Assembly (NCBI RefSeq): GCF_001431535.1
Contig: NZ_LDJK01000060.1
Span: 30,756-94,755 of the forward strand
Origin: Stenotrophomonas chelatiphaga
GTDB lineage: Bacteria > Pseudomonadota > Gammaproteobacteria > Xanthomonadales > Xanthomonadaceae
Length of the DNA stretch: 64,000 bases
Direction: 5' to 3'
Below are positions 36,797 through 48,475 of this stretch, one piece after another. The position numbers and the translations under genes were made by a program. Below the pieces are notes generated by a model. That model worked only from the letters and a program-made list of their open reading frames with translations. It was not told where the DNA came from and ran no database searches. Position 1 is the first letter of the stretch. Every line of letters begins with the position of its first letter.

Positions 36797-37603
36797 TCAG
36801 CTACAGCGTGGTTTGCGTCCCGCCGCCTGTGCCTGTTGGAACACGCCTTGCAGGGCGGGTGCATCGCGCTGCAGTTCGCGGATGCGATTGGCCGGATCGG
36901 GATGGGTCGACAGCCACTGCGGACTGCGGCCACCGCTGGCGGCCATCATGTTCTGCCACAGGTTCACCGCCTGCGCCGGGTCGAAACCCGCCTCCGCCAT
37001 CAGCTTCTGTCCGACCACGTCGGCTTCGCTTTCCTGGGTGCGTGAACCGGGCAGCAGGAACAGGGTCTGCGCGCCCATGCCGCCGAACTGGTTCACCGCG
37101 CTGGCCGCGGTTTCGCCATAGGCTGCGCCGGCCAGTGCACCGACCACCGACAACCCGGTCTGCGCGCCCATCTGCCGGGTGATGCGCTCCTCGTGGTGGC
37201 GCGCGATGACATGGCCGATCTCATGCCCGATCACCGCCGCCAGCTGGTCCTGGTTCTTGGCCACGGTGAAGATGCCGGAGTTCACCCCGACCTTGCCACC
37301 GGGCAGGGCAAAGGCGTTGGGTTCATTGTCGGCGAAGACCGCCGTTTCCCAGCGCACCCCGCGGTACTGCGACGGCAGCTGGGCCACCAACGCATTGACC
37401 ACGCACTGAACGTAGGCGATCTGCCTGGCGTCGGTGCTGATCTTTTCCTTCTGCTTGGTTTCAGCAAACGCCTGTGCGCCCAACTGGTCCAACTGCGCCT
37501 GCGAAACGCCGCCTACGACCTGCCTGCGCCCGGTAGGCGAGGTGGTGGTGGCGCACGCGCTCAGCAACGCGGTAATCGTAAAAGCCAGCAGCAGTCGTTT
37601 CAT
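36797..37603 (-). CDS. M48-family metallopeptidase lipoprotein
   Basis: 268 aa from ATG 37603. The lipobox LLSAC directs acylation at Cys18, so it is a periplasmic lipoprotein. The zinc motif HEIGH lies near residue 127 with a downstream Glu in SRTQESEADVVG (third ligand). NEPNAFALPGG is also typical of BepA/LoiP/YcaL-type proteases that act in outer-membrane quality control. Length fits a LoiP-like protein without TPRs. It appears monocistronic. Confidence 0.92.
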   Translation of the reverse strand: MKRLLLAFTITALLSACATTTSPTGRRQVVGGVSQAQLDQLGAQAFAETKQKEKISTDARQIAYVQCVVNALVAQLPSQYRGVRWETAVFADNEPNAFALPGGKVGVNSGIFTVAKNQDQLAAVIGHEIGHVIARHHEERITRQMGAQTGLSVVGALAGAAYGETAASAVNQFGGMGAQTLFLLPGSRTQESEADVVGQKLMAEAGFDPAQAVNLWQNMMAASGGRSPQWLSTHPDPANRIRELQRDAPALQGVFQQAQAAGRKPRCS

Positions 37604-37709
37604 GGATCGGATCCCCGTGTTCATGCAACGAGTGTCCACTTCGGCGGCTTAATTTTTCGTCAATCCAGTCAACCCATGTCACGCATGCGCTGCGGATTGC
37701 GGCACGTTT

Positions 37710-38558
37710 TCAGGTGGCGCCAAACACCATCAACAACGTCATCGCGACCGCGTTGTTCAACGCATGCGCACCTATCGGTGCCCATAGCGTGCCCGTGCGT
37801 TGGTACAGCCAGCAGAACGCGGCGCCCATGCCACCGTAGATCAGCCACAGTTGGGCGATTTCCGCCGGCCCGTTGCCGCTGGTGCCCGGAATCTCATGAA
37901 CCAGTGCGAATGCAAGGCTGCTCAACAGCACGCCCAGCCACGGTTTTCCGGCCTTCCATAGACGCCCGAACAGCACCCGGCGGAACAACAGTTCCTCGTA
38001 GGCTGGCGCCAGCACCACGGCGAACAGCGCCAGGAAGACGGGGAATTGCGCGGCAGCGCTGCTCATCAGTTCAAGGTTGGTCGGTACCGGCTCGATACCG
38101 GCGCGCTTGGCGAGAAAGCCGATGCCGTTGCTGCCGATGATGACCAGCGTGCCCACCCATAGGGTCCAGCCCCAGGTGGCCGGCCGGCCCAGAGCGCGCA
38201 TGGAGGTTTCACGTTCGGCGGGCGTGGCGCGGCGACGCCAGAAATACAGGATCAGCGCTGCGCCGCCGGTGGCGAACAGGGCCATCAGGATCTGTGCCAG
38301 CGCGCCGGGCTGGCCAAGCTGGGTGGCAATCGAATCCGGACTCGGCGCTGGCGCACCGTTGGCGACCAGTTCTGCACCGACCCGCATGCCCTGCACCGCG
38401 CCCCACAACAGTCCGGCCAGCAGGCTCAGCCCGAACAGGATGAGCGCGGCCAGTCCCAGGTCGATCAGGAAACCGGCCACCGGTGAGCCGGAGGCACGCG
38501 GTTTTGGCGCGGAGGCGCCGGGAAGCGGCGGCGGTGGAACCGGGGTGACTGTTGACAT
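37710..38558 (-). CDS. CPBP-family intramembrane metalloprotease
   Basis: About 282 aa from ATG 38558; ATG 38564 is two codons upstream but too near its ribosome site. The N-terminus is Pro-rich and cytoplasmic, followed by about seven membrane helices. Abi/CPBP motifs are present: YEELLFRR (EExxxR), FALVHEIPG and HALNNAV. The family includes prenyl-protein proteases and bacteriocin-immunity proteins; its target here is unknown. It lies downstream of gyrB, separated by a terminator. Confidence 0.88.
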   Translation of the reverse strand: MSTVTPVPPPPLPGASAPKPRASGSPVAGFLIDLGLAALILFGLSLLAGLLWGAVQGMRVGAELVANGAPAPSPDSIATQLGQPGALAQILMALFATGGAALILYFWRRRATPAERETSMRALGRPATWGWTLWVGTLVIIGSNGIGFLAKRAGIEPVPTNLELMSSAAAQFPVFLALFAVVLAPAYEELLFRRVLFGRLWKAGKPWLGVLLSSLAFALVHEIPGTSGNGPAEIAQLWLIYGGMGAAFCWLYQRTGTLWAPIGAHALNNAVAMTLLMVFGAT

Positions 38559-38581
38559 GCGCATCCTGCAGCAGAAGGAGA

Positions 38582-38614
38582 AACGCCGGCGCCGGATTGA
38601 TCCGGGCGCCGGCA
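38582..38614 (-). terminator. gyrB terminator hairpin
   Basis: GCCGGCGCCGGA (38585-38596) pairs with TCCGGGCGCCGGC (38601-38613) with one bulged base, then GTTTCTCC on the minus strand. It lies 15 bp past the gyrB stop. Confidence 0.75.
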
Positions 38615-38627
38615 ACCTTCGATTGTG

Positions 38628-41162
<2,535 letters not shown>

Positions 41163-41196
41163 TTATACCAGCCGGGCAGGTCTACCCCGTGGGCCA

Positions 41197-42291
41197 CTAT
41201 GGCACACCCGTGACCTGGCCATGTTCCACGTGGAACCGGGCGATGTCGGTGCGATCCTGCAGCGGTGCAGGGGTCTCGGTTGCGGTGATGAATATCTGCG
41301 CCGGGCCGGCCAGCAGGCGGTCCAATACGCGGCCCTGATGGTTGCGATCCAGTTCCGAACCCAAGTCATCCAGCGCAATCACCGGCCAGTGCCCGCGCTC
41401 CACCGCATAGTCTTCAGCCTGCGCCAACAGGCAGGTGAGGGCGGTCAGCTTCGCCTGCCCGCGGGACAGGGCATCACGGCCCGGAATGCTGCCAAAGCCG
41501 ACGCTCCAGTCAGCGCGGTGCGGTCCGACCGAGGTATAGCCCGCCTGGCGATCGCGCTCACGTGCCAGCAGCAGCGCATCGGCCAGTGAAACCTCGTGCC
41601 GGCGCCAACCCGGGCTGAGCGTCATCGACTGCAGGTCCAGCTGCGGGGCCAGATTCGCGGCAAGTTCCACGGCCCGGCCCTGTAGACGTTCCAGGTAATG
41701 AAGACGGCGGCTGGTAAGCGGCTCACCGGCCTCGGCAAGCTCATGGTCCCACGTATCCAGCATCCGCGGCGATCCGCCTTGCTTCAACAGGGCGTTGCGC
41801 TGCTTGAGGGCGCGCGAGTAGCGGCGCCACAAGGAAAGGAAGTCGGGTTCCACGTGGAACAAGCCCCAATCCAGGAAACGGCGACGGGGTTCGCCGCCAC
41901 CGCTGACCAGCGCATGGCTGCCCGGTTCGAAGGTCACCACGGCCAACGCAGCGCACAGGTTGCCGAGCTGCGCTACATCCTCACCGTCCAGACGGCCCTT
42001 CCAGTCCTGTCCCGAGTGGCGAAGACCCGCGCGCCGGCGGATTTCGCTGCCCTCCGCGTTCGATTCGTCCCATTCCACGAAAATCTCCAACGATTCCTGT
42101 CCCTGACGGATCAAGCCGTCGCGGACGCGGCCACGGAAGCTGCGCCCATAGGCCATCAGGTGCAGGGCTTCCAGAACGCTGGTCTTGCCGGCGCCATTGT
42201 CGCCCGTCAGCAGGTTGATGCCGGGCTGCGGCAACAGTTCTGCCGCGTCGAATCGACGGAGCTGGTGGAGGGAAAGACGGCGGATCTGCAT
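41197..42291 (-). CDS. recF: DNA replication and repair protein RecF
   Basis: 364 aa SMC-like ATPase with Walker A GDNGAGKTS near residues 30-38, signature SRGQAKLTAL near 280 and Walker B VIALDDLGSELD near 305. It helps load RecA at gaps as part of RecFOR. Two parS-like palindromes lie inside the coding sequence, at codons for FHVEP and FHVEH, so DNA-level selection may shape those residues. It is downstream of dnaN across a long non-coding gap. Confidence 0.97.
   Translation of the reverse strand: MQIRRLSLHQLRRFDAAELLPQPGINLLTGDNGAGKTSVLEALHLMAYGRSFRGRVRDGLIRQGQESLEIFVEWDESNAEGSEIRRRAGLRHSGQDWKGRLDGEDVAQLGNLCAALAVVTFEPGSHALVSGGGEPRRRFLDWGLFHVEPDFLSLWRRYSRALKQRNALLKQGGSPRMLDTWDHELAEAGEPLTSRRLHYLERLQGRAVELAANLAPQLDLQSMTLSPGWRRHEVSLADALLLARERDRQAGYTSVGPHRADWSVGFGSIPGRDALSRGQAKLTALTCLLAQAEDYAVERGHWPVIALDDLGSELDRNHQGRVLDRLLAGPAQIFITATETPAPLQDRTDIARFHVEHGQVTGVP
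41223..41236. other. parS: parS site (inside recF)
   Basis: The perfect 14-bp palindrome GTTCCACGTGGAAC matches the ParB-binding consensus. It is near the 3' end of recF. Confidence 0.85.
41847..41860. other. parS: parS site (inside recF)
   Basis: The second perfect GTTCCACGTGGAAC within recF, 624 bp from the first. Confidence 0.85.
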
Positions 42292-42602
42292 GGAGGGGGA
42301 CGGTCGGCACCGGCGGTGCGGGAAGTTGAGCGATCTACCAGCTTACTGCATCGGTCAAGTGCACCTGTCGGATGCAGAGTGCGGCCGGTGCGCTTCCTAC
42401 GCCGGCCAAAATCACCTGCGTTCTGGGGGTCCAAGGCCGCTTCACGCGTCAGATTTCAAGGAATCCATGCCTGTCCCTGGTGACGGTTCCACGTGATCGC
42501 AGTGAAATCCTTGAATTCTGCTGGGCCCCAGCCCAGGGGCCGCATCAGATTTCAAAGAATTCACGTTATCTTCGAAACCCGTCGGGAAAACCTCTGGATG
42601 AC

Positions 42603-42611
42603 TTATACACA
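42603..42611 (+). other. DnaA box
   Basis: TTATACACA matches TTATNCACA. It lies 15 bp from the next box in opposite orientation. Confidence 0.75.
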
Positions 42612-42625
42612 AGCACTGGGAAATC

Positions 42626-42634
42626 TGTGGATAA
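42626..42634 (-). other. DnaA box
   Basis: TGTGGATAA, the complement of TTATCCACA, the strongest consensus form. Confidence 0.75.
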
Positions 42635-43017
42635 AAAGTCGAGCTCACGAGCCTTCAAAATCTATCCACAGGTATTCCCCCAGCCCGACCCCCACTTAGA
42701 AGGGGGGTTTCAGCCCCAATAAACCCTTTAAAATCATGCACATAAGCTAGTTATACATGAAATCTGGCCCTACCATCACCACCATGCTTTAGATTTATAC
42801 CCAGATTTAAAGCTTGGCAGACCCTCCGATCAGCACGCGGCAGGGGTGTGGATAGCCGTCTGCGCGGCAGGGCAGAGCAACGGGCGATGACGCAGCTGAT
42901 TGACTTGCAAACGGGGCTGACTTCCAAATTGCAGATCAGCACTCGGTAGACACGCTCGTCGAACAGGGGATGGCAGAGTCGGAGCATCCAAACGCTCGCA
43001 GGTCCCACAATGGCAAT

Positions 43018-43031
43018 GCTCCACGTGGAAC
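43018..43031. other. parS: parS-like site (one mismatch)
   Basis: GCTCCACGTGGAAC differs from the palindrome at one base. It abuts the dnaN terminator on its downstream side. Confidence 0.75.
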
Positions 43032-43064
43032 CAAAAAAAACGCCCGAACCAGTCGGGCGTTTCC
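43032..43064 (-). terminator. dnaN terminator
   Basis: On the minus strand AAACGCCCGA-CTGGT-TCGGGCGTTT forms a 10-bp stem ending in a run of eight T. It lies 22 bp past the dnaN stop and exactly between two parS sites. Confidence 0.9.
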
Positions 43065-43065
43065 T

Positions 43066-43079
43066 GTTCCACGTGGAAC
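43066..43079. other. parS: parS site (dnaN 3' end)
   Basis: Perfect GTTCCACGTGGAAC located 7 bp downstream of the dnaN stop codon. Confidence 0.85.
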
Positions 43080-43085
43080 CGAACG

Positions 43086-44186
43086 TCAGAGACGCAGCGG
43101 CATCACCACATGACGCGACTTCTCGCTGCTGGCTTCACGAACCAGCGCAGAGGAGTTCGAATCACGCAGCTGCACGATGACGTACTCATCGCGCAGTGCG
43201 GAAAGGGCATCCAGCACGTAGTTCACGTTGAAGCCGATCGCGAGATCGCTGACCGTGGTCTCGGCCTCGATCTCTTCCTGGGCTTCCTCCTGCTCCGGGT
43301 TGTGCGCGCTGATTTTCAGGTTGCCCGGCGAGACTTCCACGCGGATGCCGCGGTACTTCTCGTTCGACAGGATCGCGGCACGCTGCAGCGAGGCACGCAG
43401 TGCTTCACGATCGACCTTGACCTCGCGATCCGCACCGATCGGAATCACGGCCTCGTAGTCCGGGAAACGACCGTCGATCAACTTCGAGGTGAAGGTCACA
43501 TCGTCGCGCTTGACCCGCACGTGGCTGCGACCGACTTCCAGTTCGATCTCTCGGTCGCCGCTTTCCAGCAGACGCTGCAGCTCGGTCACGCCCTTGCGCG
43601 GCACGATGATCTGGCGCTTGGAACCGCTGGGCTTGGCCAGGTCCGTTTCGCACAGCGCCAGGCGGTGCCCGTCGGTGGCAACGGTACGCAACGTATCGCC
43701 GCGCAGGTCGAACAGCAGGCCGTTGAGGTAGTAGCGCACGTCCTGCTGTGCCATCGCGAACGCGGTTCGTTCGATCAGCTCCTTCAGCGTGGCTTCGCCG
43801 ATGGCGACGCGCTCGGTGGCTTCCACTTCGTCCACCGACGGGAAGTCGTTGGCCGGCAGGGTTGCCAGGGTGAAACGGCTACGCCCGGCCTGCACGGTGA
43901 TCTTGTCACCGGTCTGCGAGACGGTGATCCGGCTGCCATCGGGCAGGGCGCGGATGATCTCGAAGAGCTTGCGGGCGGGAATGGTGGTTTCGCCGTTCTC
44001 GGCGTCTTCAACTGCGATCCGCGACACCATTTCCACTTCCAGGTCGGTACCGGTCAGCGAAAGCTGCCCGTCCTGCACCTGTACGAGGAAGTTGGCCAGA
44101 ACCGGCAAGGTCTGGCGGCGTTCGACCACATTGACGACTTGCGCCAACGGCTTGAGAAAGGCTTCGCGCTGCAGTGTGAAACGCAT
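43086..44186 (-). CDS. dnaN: DNA polymerase III beta subunit (sliding clamp)
   Basis: 366 aa, the standard length. The three clamp domains are present, starting MRFTLQREAFLKPLAQVVNV and ending with the hydrophobic-cleft tail VMPLRL. LPVLANFLVQ and GVTELQRLLE are typical. As a dimeric ring it tethers polymerase III to DNA. It lies 275 bp downstream of dnaA and has its own terminator. Confidence 0.98.
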   Translation of the reverse strand: MRFTLQREAFLKPLAQVVNVVERRQTLPVLANFLVQVQDGQLSLTGTDLEVEMVSRIAVEDAENGETTIPARKLFEIIRALPDGSRITVSQTGDKITVQAGRSRFTLATLPANDFPSVDEVEATERVAIGEATLKELIERTAFAMAQQDVRYYLNGLLFDLRGDTLRTVATDGHRLALCETDLAKPSGSKRQIIVPRKGVTELQRLLESGDREIELEVGRSHVRVKRDDVTFTSKLIDGRFPDYEAVIPIGADREVKVDREALRASLQRAAILSNEKYRGIRVEVSPGNLKISAHNPEQEEAQEEIEAETTVSDLAIGFNVNYVLDALSALRDEYVIVQLRDSNSSALVREASSEKSRHVVMPLRL

Positions 44187-44461
44187 GTGGTTCCGTGCCC
44201 CTATGCTTTAAAAAATATGGAATAAATCAAAAGCTTGGTGGTGATGGTAGAGCCAGAATTCAGGGAAAACACACTCAAGTATCTGAATCCAAAGGGTTTT
44301 AGTGCATCGAAACCCTATGGAATACCGCCCTTCAAAGGGGGGGGAAAGCTGTGGATGGAATTCCCTGGATCTGGAACGCCTTTTTTATCCACAACATGCC
44401 CCGTGCTTGCCCCCGGATTCTGCACCGTTTTGTGCGATGACGCCTTACCGGCGTACGTGCA
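44187..44461. other. oriC: Probable chromosomal origin oriC (dnaA-dnaN gap)
   Basis: A 275-bp gene-free stretch with several AT clusters (TTTAAAAAATAT near 44208, AATAAAT, a T-run at 44381), one perfect DnaA box at 44385-44393 and a near match TGTGGATGG at 44350. In X. campestris pv. campestris the equivalent dnaA-dnaN gap of nearly the same size was reported as the minimal replicating origin, although it has few DnaA boxes. Assignment here is by synteny; no GC-skew calculation was possible. Confidence 0.7.
44385..44393 (+). other. DnaA box in oriC
   Basis: TTATCCACA following a T-rich tract. Confidence 0.8.
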
Positions 44462-45817
44462 TCATTCGCTCAGCTTGCGGATGAGCTTGTCCCAGTCTTC
44501 CCGCAGCTTGCCGTCGGTTTCCATCAACGTCCGGATCTGGCGGCAGCCGTGCAGCACCGTGGTGTGGTCCCGCCCTGCGAAGGCGTCGCCGATCTCGGGC
44601 AGGCTGTGCTCGGTCAGTTCCTTGGTCAGGGCCATCGCGACCTGGCGCGGACGGGCCAGCGACCGGGTCCGACGCTTGGACAGCAGATCCTTGATCTGCA
44701 GGCCGTAGTAGTCGGCGACGGTTTTCTGGATGTTGGGAATGCTGATGGCCTGCTGCTGGGCCCGAAGCAGATCGCGCAGGGTTTCCTGGGCGAACTCCGT
44801 GGTGATCGCACGGCCAGTGAAATTGGCCCGCGCGGTCAGGGTATTCAGCGCGCCCTCGAGGTCGCGCACGTTGGAGCGCATCTTCTTGGCTATCAGGAAC
44901 GCCACATCGTCGGGAATCTCAGCGCCGCGTTCGCGAGCCTTGGCCAGCACGATGGCGGCGCGGGTCTCGAAGTCCGGTGGCTCGATGGCCACCGACAGGC
45001 CCCAGGCAAGTCGCGACTTCAGGCGCGCTTCCAGGCCTTCGACTTCGCGCGGATACCGGTCGCAGGTCAGGATGATCTGCTGCTTGCCGTCGAACAGCGC
45101 GTTGAAGGTGTGGAAGAATTCTTCCTGGGTGCGGTCCTTGCCGGCGAAGAACTGGATGTCATCGATCAGCAGCGCGTCCACCTGCTGGAACTGGCGCTTG
45201 AACTGATCCATGGTCTTTTCCTGCAGGGCCCGGATCATCGCGCTGAAGAACTGTTCCGAACGCAGGTAGAGCACCTTGGCGTGCGGGTTGGCTTCGCGCA
45301 TCGCGTTGCCCGCAGCGAACATCAGGTGGGTCTTGCCCAGCCCGGTGCCTCCGTACAGCAGCAGCGGATTGTGCGCGCGGTCACCCGGACGCTGCGCCGC
45401 CTGGAACGCCGCCGCCAGACCCAGCTGGTTGCTGCGGCCTTCGACGAAGTTGGCGAAGGTGTAATGCGAATCCATGTTGCCGGCGAACGGCACCACCGGC
45501 GCACTGGCTGCAGGCGGCAGCGCCGGCGAGGCACCCCCGGTGAACAGGCCCGGATTCGGCGCGATCTGCGTCTCCATGGGGCGGGGACGCGAGCCGATTT
45601 CAAGAAAAACGTCGCCAAAACCAGCGAAGTGGGTCAGCAGTTCGCGGATCCTCGGCAGGTACAGCGAGCGCACCTGGTCGACGATGAAGGCATTGGGGGC
45701 GAAGAGGATCAAGGCGTCAGCGCGCAGATCAGCCTGCAGCGGCTTCAGCCAGGTGTGAACGTCTTCAGGCGGGAACTCCGCTTCAAGGCGTTCCAGACAA
45801 CGGGACCAGGCATCCAT
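44462..45817 (-). CDS. dnaA: Chromosomal replication initiator DnaA
   Basis: 451 aa from ATG 45817 (a TTG two codons earlier is possible). Domain I begins [15 protein letters not shown]. The AAA+ domain has Walker [10 protein letters not shown] near 155 and Walker [13 protein letters not shown]. The C-terminal DNA-binding signature [14 protein letters not shown] lies near 425. It opens oriC and sets initiation timing. Boxes upstream of its start (45942-45950) suggest autoregulation. It is divergent from rpmH. Confidence 0.98.
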   Translation of the reverse strand: MDAWSRCLERLEAEFPPEDVHTWLKPLQADLRADALILFAPNAFIVDQVRSLYLPRIRELLTHFAGFGDVFLEIGSRPRPMETQIAPNPGLFTGGASPALPPAASAPVVPFAGNMDSHYTFANFVEGRSNQLGLAAAFQAAQRPGDRAHNPLLLYGGTGLGKTHLMFAAGNAMREANPHAKVLYLRSEQFFSAMIRALQEKTMDQFKRQFQQVDALLIDDIQFFAGKDRTQEEFFHTFNALFDGKQQIILTCDRYPREVEGLEARLKSRLAWGLSVAIEPPDFETRAAIVLAKARERGAEIPDDVAFLIAKKMRSNVRDLEGALNTLTARANFTGRAITTEFAQETLRDLLRAQQQAISIPNIQKTVADYYGLQIKDLLSKRRTRSLARPRQVAMALTKELTEHSLPEIGDAFAGRDHTTVLHGCRQIRTLMETDGKLREDWDKLIRKLSE

Positions 45818-45941
45818 CGGCAATAATCATCTTGGGCCGGTGGTCAGGCGCTTGAAAGCACCGTCCCGACAGGCCGGAAAGGGGGAAAAGGATGACTCAG
45901 ACTACCATCGCCGGGCGGCCTCTGGAATGCTTGTCCCACAG

Positions 45942-45950
45942 TTATTCACA
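45942..45950 (+). other. DnaA box upstream of dnaA
   Basis: TTATTCACA matches the consensus. A one-mismatch copy, TCATCCACA, follows at 45954-45962. They lie in the 254-bp dnaA-rpmH divergent region and could mediate dnaA autoregulation or act as an auxiliary origin element. Confidence 0.7.
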
Positions 45951-46002
45951 AAATCATCCACAGCTATTGCACAGCCCCATGAAATCGCGTAGTCACAAGG
46001 GC

Positions 46003-46032
46003 TTGACGCGAGGGGGTAAGTACCTCTAGAAT
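46003..46032 (+). promoter_or_regulatory. Sigma70 promoter of rpmH operon
   Basis: TTGACG (46003-46008) and TAGAAT (46027-46032) are separated by 18 bp, 39 bp before the rpmH start. Confidence 0.7.
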
Positions 46033-46071
46033 TTCCGGTTCTTTCCGTCCATTTCATACGAGAGGCCCAAC

Positions 46072-46212
46072 ATGGCCACCAAGCGCACTTTCCAGCCCAG
46101 CAACCTCAAGCGTAAGCGCGACCACGGTTTCCGTGCCCGTATGAAGACCGCTGACGGCCGCAAGATCCTGTCGCGTCGCCGCGCCAAGGGCCGCAAAGTC
46201 CTGAGCGCCTGA
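46072..46212 (+). CDS. rpmH: 50S ribosomal protein L34
   Basis: 46 aa, highly basic, starting [20 protein letters not shown] and containing the L34 signature [20 protein letters not shown]. An AGAGG ribosome site precedes the start. First gene of the rpmH-rnpA-yidC operon, divergent from dnaA. Confidence 0.98.
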   Translation: MATKRTFQPSNLKRKRDHGFRARMKTADGRKILSRRRAKGRKVLSA

Positions 46213-46217
46213 TTGCC

Positions 46218-46712
46218 ATGCCGCTGTCCGCGGCAGACGCAATCCTTCCGATAGTGAGTACTGCTGACCCGCGCAAGCGATTCCCTCGCTCTGCGCGGGT
46301 TCGCACGCGTGCCGAATATTCTACGGTCTTCAACGGCGCCCGCCGGGTGTCCGAACCGCTGATGACCCTTCACTGGCTGCCAGAAGACCGGCCGGCCAGG
46401 ATGGGTCTGGCCGTTTCACGCAAGGTGGATCCGCACGCCGTAGGGCGTAACCGGATCAAGCGCGTCCTGCGCGACGCCTTGCGACATTGCCGCGCTGACC
46501 TGCTGCCGGGCGACATCGTCGTCGTGGCACGTAGTGCTGCGCGTGCCGCCAGCAACGATGAGATCCGCCAGGCCTTCCTGCGCCTGTTGCGACGCCTTGG
46601 TGCATTGCCCGCCCCGGTCGTGGACGGCACAATGCCGCCTTCCGACGGCGTCGCATCGCCTTCTTCGAACGAGCCGGCACCACGCCCCGGCACCGCAGAG
46701 CCTGTCCGCTGA
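46218..46712 (+). CDS. rnpA: Ribonuclease P protein component
   Basis: 164 aa if started at ATG 46218, 5 bp after rpm[20 protein letters not shown] and the RNA-binding [14 protein letters not shown] motif (about 76-89) identify it as the basic cofactor of RNase P that matures tRNA 5' ends. The last 40 or so residues are a Pro/Ser-rich tail not needed for the fold. It overlaps yidC by one base; the yidD gene often found here is absent. Confidence 0.95.
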   Translation: MPLSAADAILPIVSTADPRKRFPRSARVRTRAEYSTVFNGARRVSEPLMTLHWLPEDRPARMGLAVSRKVDPHAVGRNRIKRVLRDALRHCRADLLPGDIVVVARSAARAASNDEIRQAFLRLLRRLGALPAPVVDGTMPPSDGVASPSSNEPAPRPGTAEPVR

Positions 46713-48409
46713 TGAACCAGACCCGTATTTTCCTTATCTTTGCCTGGCTGATGGTGGCCGTGCTGTTGTGGATGGAGTGGGGCCGCGAAAAGGCCGCACC
46801 GCCGGTCACGCAGACCACCACCGCCGTCGCCGCTGCCAACCAGACCGTCCCCGGCGCCACGCCCGGCGGCGTGCCCGGTGCGCAGGTTCCCGGCGCCGAT
46901 GCCGCGGCGACCACCGCACAGGCAACGGCCACGCCGGCCACCCAGCGGGTGACCGTCACCACCGACGTGCTGCGCCTGGTGCTCGATGGTGGCCGCGTGC
47001 TGGACGCCGAGCTGCTGCAGTTCCCGCAGACCAAGGCCGACAACAGCCCGCCGGTGCGCCTGCTGACCGAAGACGCCGCGCATCCGTACAGCGCGATCAG
47101 CGGCTGGGCCAGCGAAGACAAGAGCGTGCCGGTTCCGGGCGCCGATGGCTTCAAGCTGGTCGGTGACCAGCGTGAGTTCGTGCTGGCCGACGGCCAGAAG
47201 GAACTGCAGATCCCGTTCGTCTGGAACGGTCCGAACGGCGTGGTGATCGACCGCACCCTGACCCTGTCGCGCAACGAGTACGCGATCAAGGTCAAGGACG
47301 TGGTCCGCAACCAGGGCACGGCCCCGTGGAACGGCTTCGTCTACCGCACGCTGGACCGCAGCCCGACCATCCTGTCGCGCAGCATGACCAACCCGGATTC
47401 CTTCAGCTTCAACGGCGCCACCTGGTTCAGCACCGAAGGCGGCTACGAGCGCCGTGCCTTCGCTGATTACCTGGACGACGGTGCACTGAACAAGAACATC
47501 ACCGGCGGTTGGCTGGCGATGCTGCAGCACCACTTCTTCACCGCGTGGATCCCGCAGTCCGACCAGGTCGCGCACTACGTGCTGTCGCAGAACAACGGCC
47601 GTGACCAGATCGAAGCGCGTGGCCCGGCGTTCAACGTCGCCCCGGGCCAGCAGGTCAGCAGCGAAGCCCGCCTGTGGGTGGGTCCGAAGCTGGTCAACCA
47701 GATCGCCAAGGAAGACGTGAAGGGCCTGGACCGCGTGGTCGACTACAGCCGCTTCTCGCTGATGGCGGTGATCGGCCAGGGTCTGTTCTGGGTGTTGAAC
47801 CAGGTGCACAAGCTGGTCAACAACTGGGGCTGGGCGATCGTCGGCCTGGTGGTGCTGCTGAAGCTGGTGCTGTATCCGCTGTCGGCGGTGCAGTACAAGA
47901 GCGGTGCGAAGATGCGCCGCTTCCAGCCGCGCATCGCGCAGCTGAAGGAACGCTACGGCGATGACCGCCAGAAGTTCCAGACCGCGATGATGGAGCTGTA
48001 CAAGAAGGAAAAGATCAATCCGATGGGCGGCTGCCTGCCGATCCTCATCCAGATGCCGATCTTCTTCGCCCTGTACTGGGTGCTGGTGGAGTCGGTCGAA
48101 CTGCGCCAGGCGCCGTGGCTGGGCTGGATCCAGGACCTGACCGCGCGTGATCCGTACTTCATCCTGCCGGTGATCAACGTGGCGGTGATGTGGGCCACGC
48201 AGAAGCTGACCCCGGCACCGGGCATGGACCCGATGCAGCAGAAGATGATGCAGATGATGCCGATCGTGTTCGGCGTCATGATGGCCTTCATGCCGTCCGG
48301 CCTGGTCCTGTACTGGGTGGTCAACGGCGGCCTGGGCCTGCTGCAGCAGTGGTGGATGACCAAGCGCCATGGCGGCGATCCGGTCCCGGCCATCGCCACC
48401 AAGAAGTAA
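46712..48409 (+). CDS. yidC: Membrane protein insertase YidC
   Basis: 565 aa. An N-terminal membrane anchor (about 4-20) is followed by an Ala/Thr/Pro-rich linker, a large periplasmic beta-domain (about 85-345) and the conserved five-helix insertase core (about 355-555). The core contains [40 protein letters not shown] and [20 protein letters not shown]. It inserts inner-membrane proteins with or without SecYEG. The start codon overlaps the rnpA stop (TGATG). Confidence 0.98.
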   Translation: MNQTRIFLIFAWLMVAVLLWMEWGREKAAPPVTQTTTAVAAANQTVPGATPGGVPGAQVPGADAAATTAQATATPATQRVTVTTDVLRLVLDGGRVLDAELLQFPQTKADNSPPVRLLTEDAAHPYSAISGWASEDKSVPVPGADGFKLVGDQREFVLADGQKELQIPFVWNGPNGVVIDRTLTLSRNEYAIKVKDVVRNQGTAPWNGFVYRTLDRSPTILSRSMTNPDSFSFNGATWFSTEGGYERRAFADYLDDGALNKNITGGWLAMLQHHFFTAWIPQSDQVAHYVLSQNNGRDQIEARGPAFNVAPGQQVSSEARLWVGPKLVNQIAKEDVKGLDRVVDYSRFSLMAVIGQGLFWVLNQVHKLVNNWGWAIVGLVVLLKLVLYPLSAVQYKSGAKMRRFQPRIAQLKERYGDDRQKFQTAMMELYKKEKINPMGGCLPILIQMPIFFALYWVLVESVELRQAPWLGWIQDLTARDPYFILPVINVAVMWATQKLTPAPGMDPMQQKMMQMMPIVFGVMMAFMPSGLVLYWVVNGGLGLLQQWWMTKRHGGDPVPAIATKK

Positions 48410-48415
48410 GCCACA

Positions 48416-48444
48416 CAGGAACCCGCCGCAAGGCGGGTTTCCTG
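48416..48444 (+). terminator. Hairpin terminator after yidC
   Basis: AGGAACCCGCC-GCAA-GGCGGGTTTCCT forms a long stem with a short T-run, 7 bp past the yidC stop. Confidence 0.8.
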
Positions 48445-48475
48445 CTTCTGGCCGTCTGCAGATCAACGCCGCACA

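Larger units (their letters stand above)
42292..43085. other. Long non-coding recF-dnaN gap with origin-type sites
   Basis: 794 bp without a supported gene. It holds two perfect DnaA boxes, two near matches (CTATCCACA at 42662-42670 and TGTGGATAG at 42847-42855), an AT-rich part (about 42690-42815) with GCTTTA...TAAAGC arms, and three similar TTCAAGGA-type motifs (near 42450, 42505 and 42550). The dnaN terminator and two parS-like sites lie at its right end. A degenerate parS-like sequence is at 42486. Confidence 0.65.

Noticed and set aside
42372..42722. Open frame of 116 codons in the recF-dnaN gap
   Set aside because: No ribosome site or recognisable protein; it crosses DnaA boxes and AT-rich DNA.
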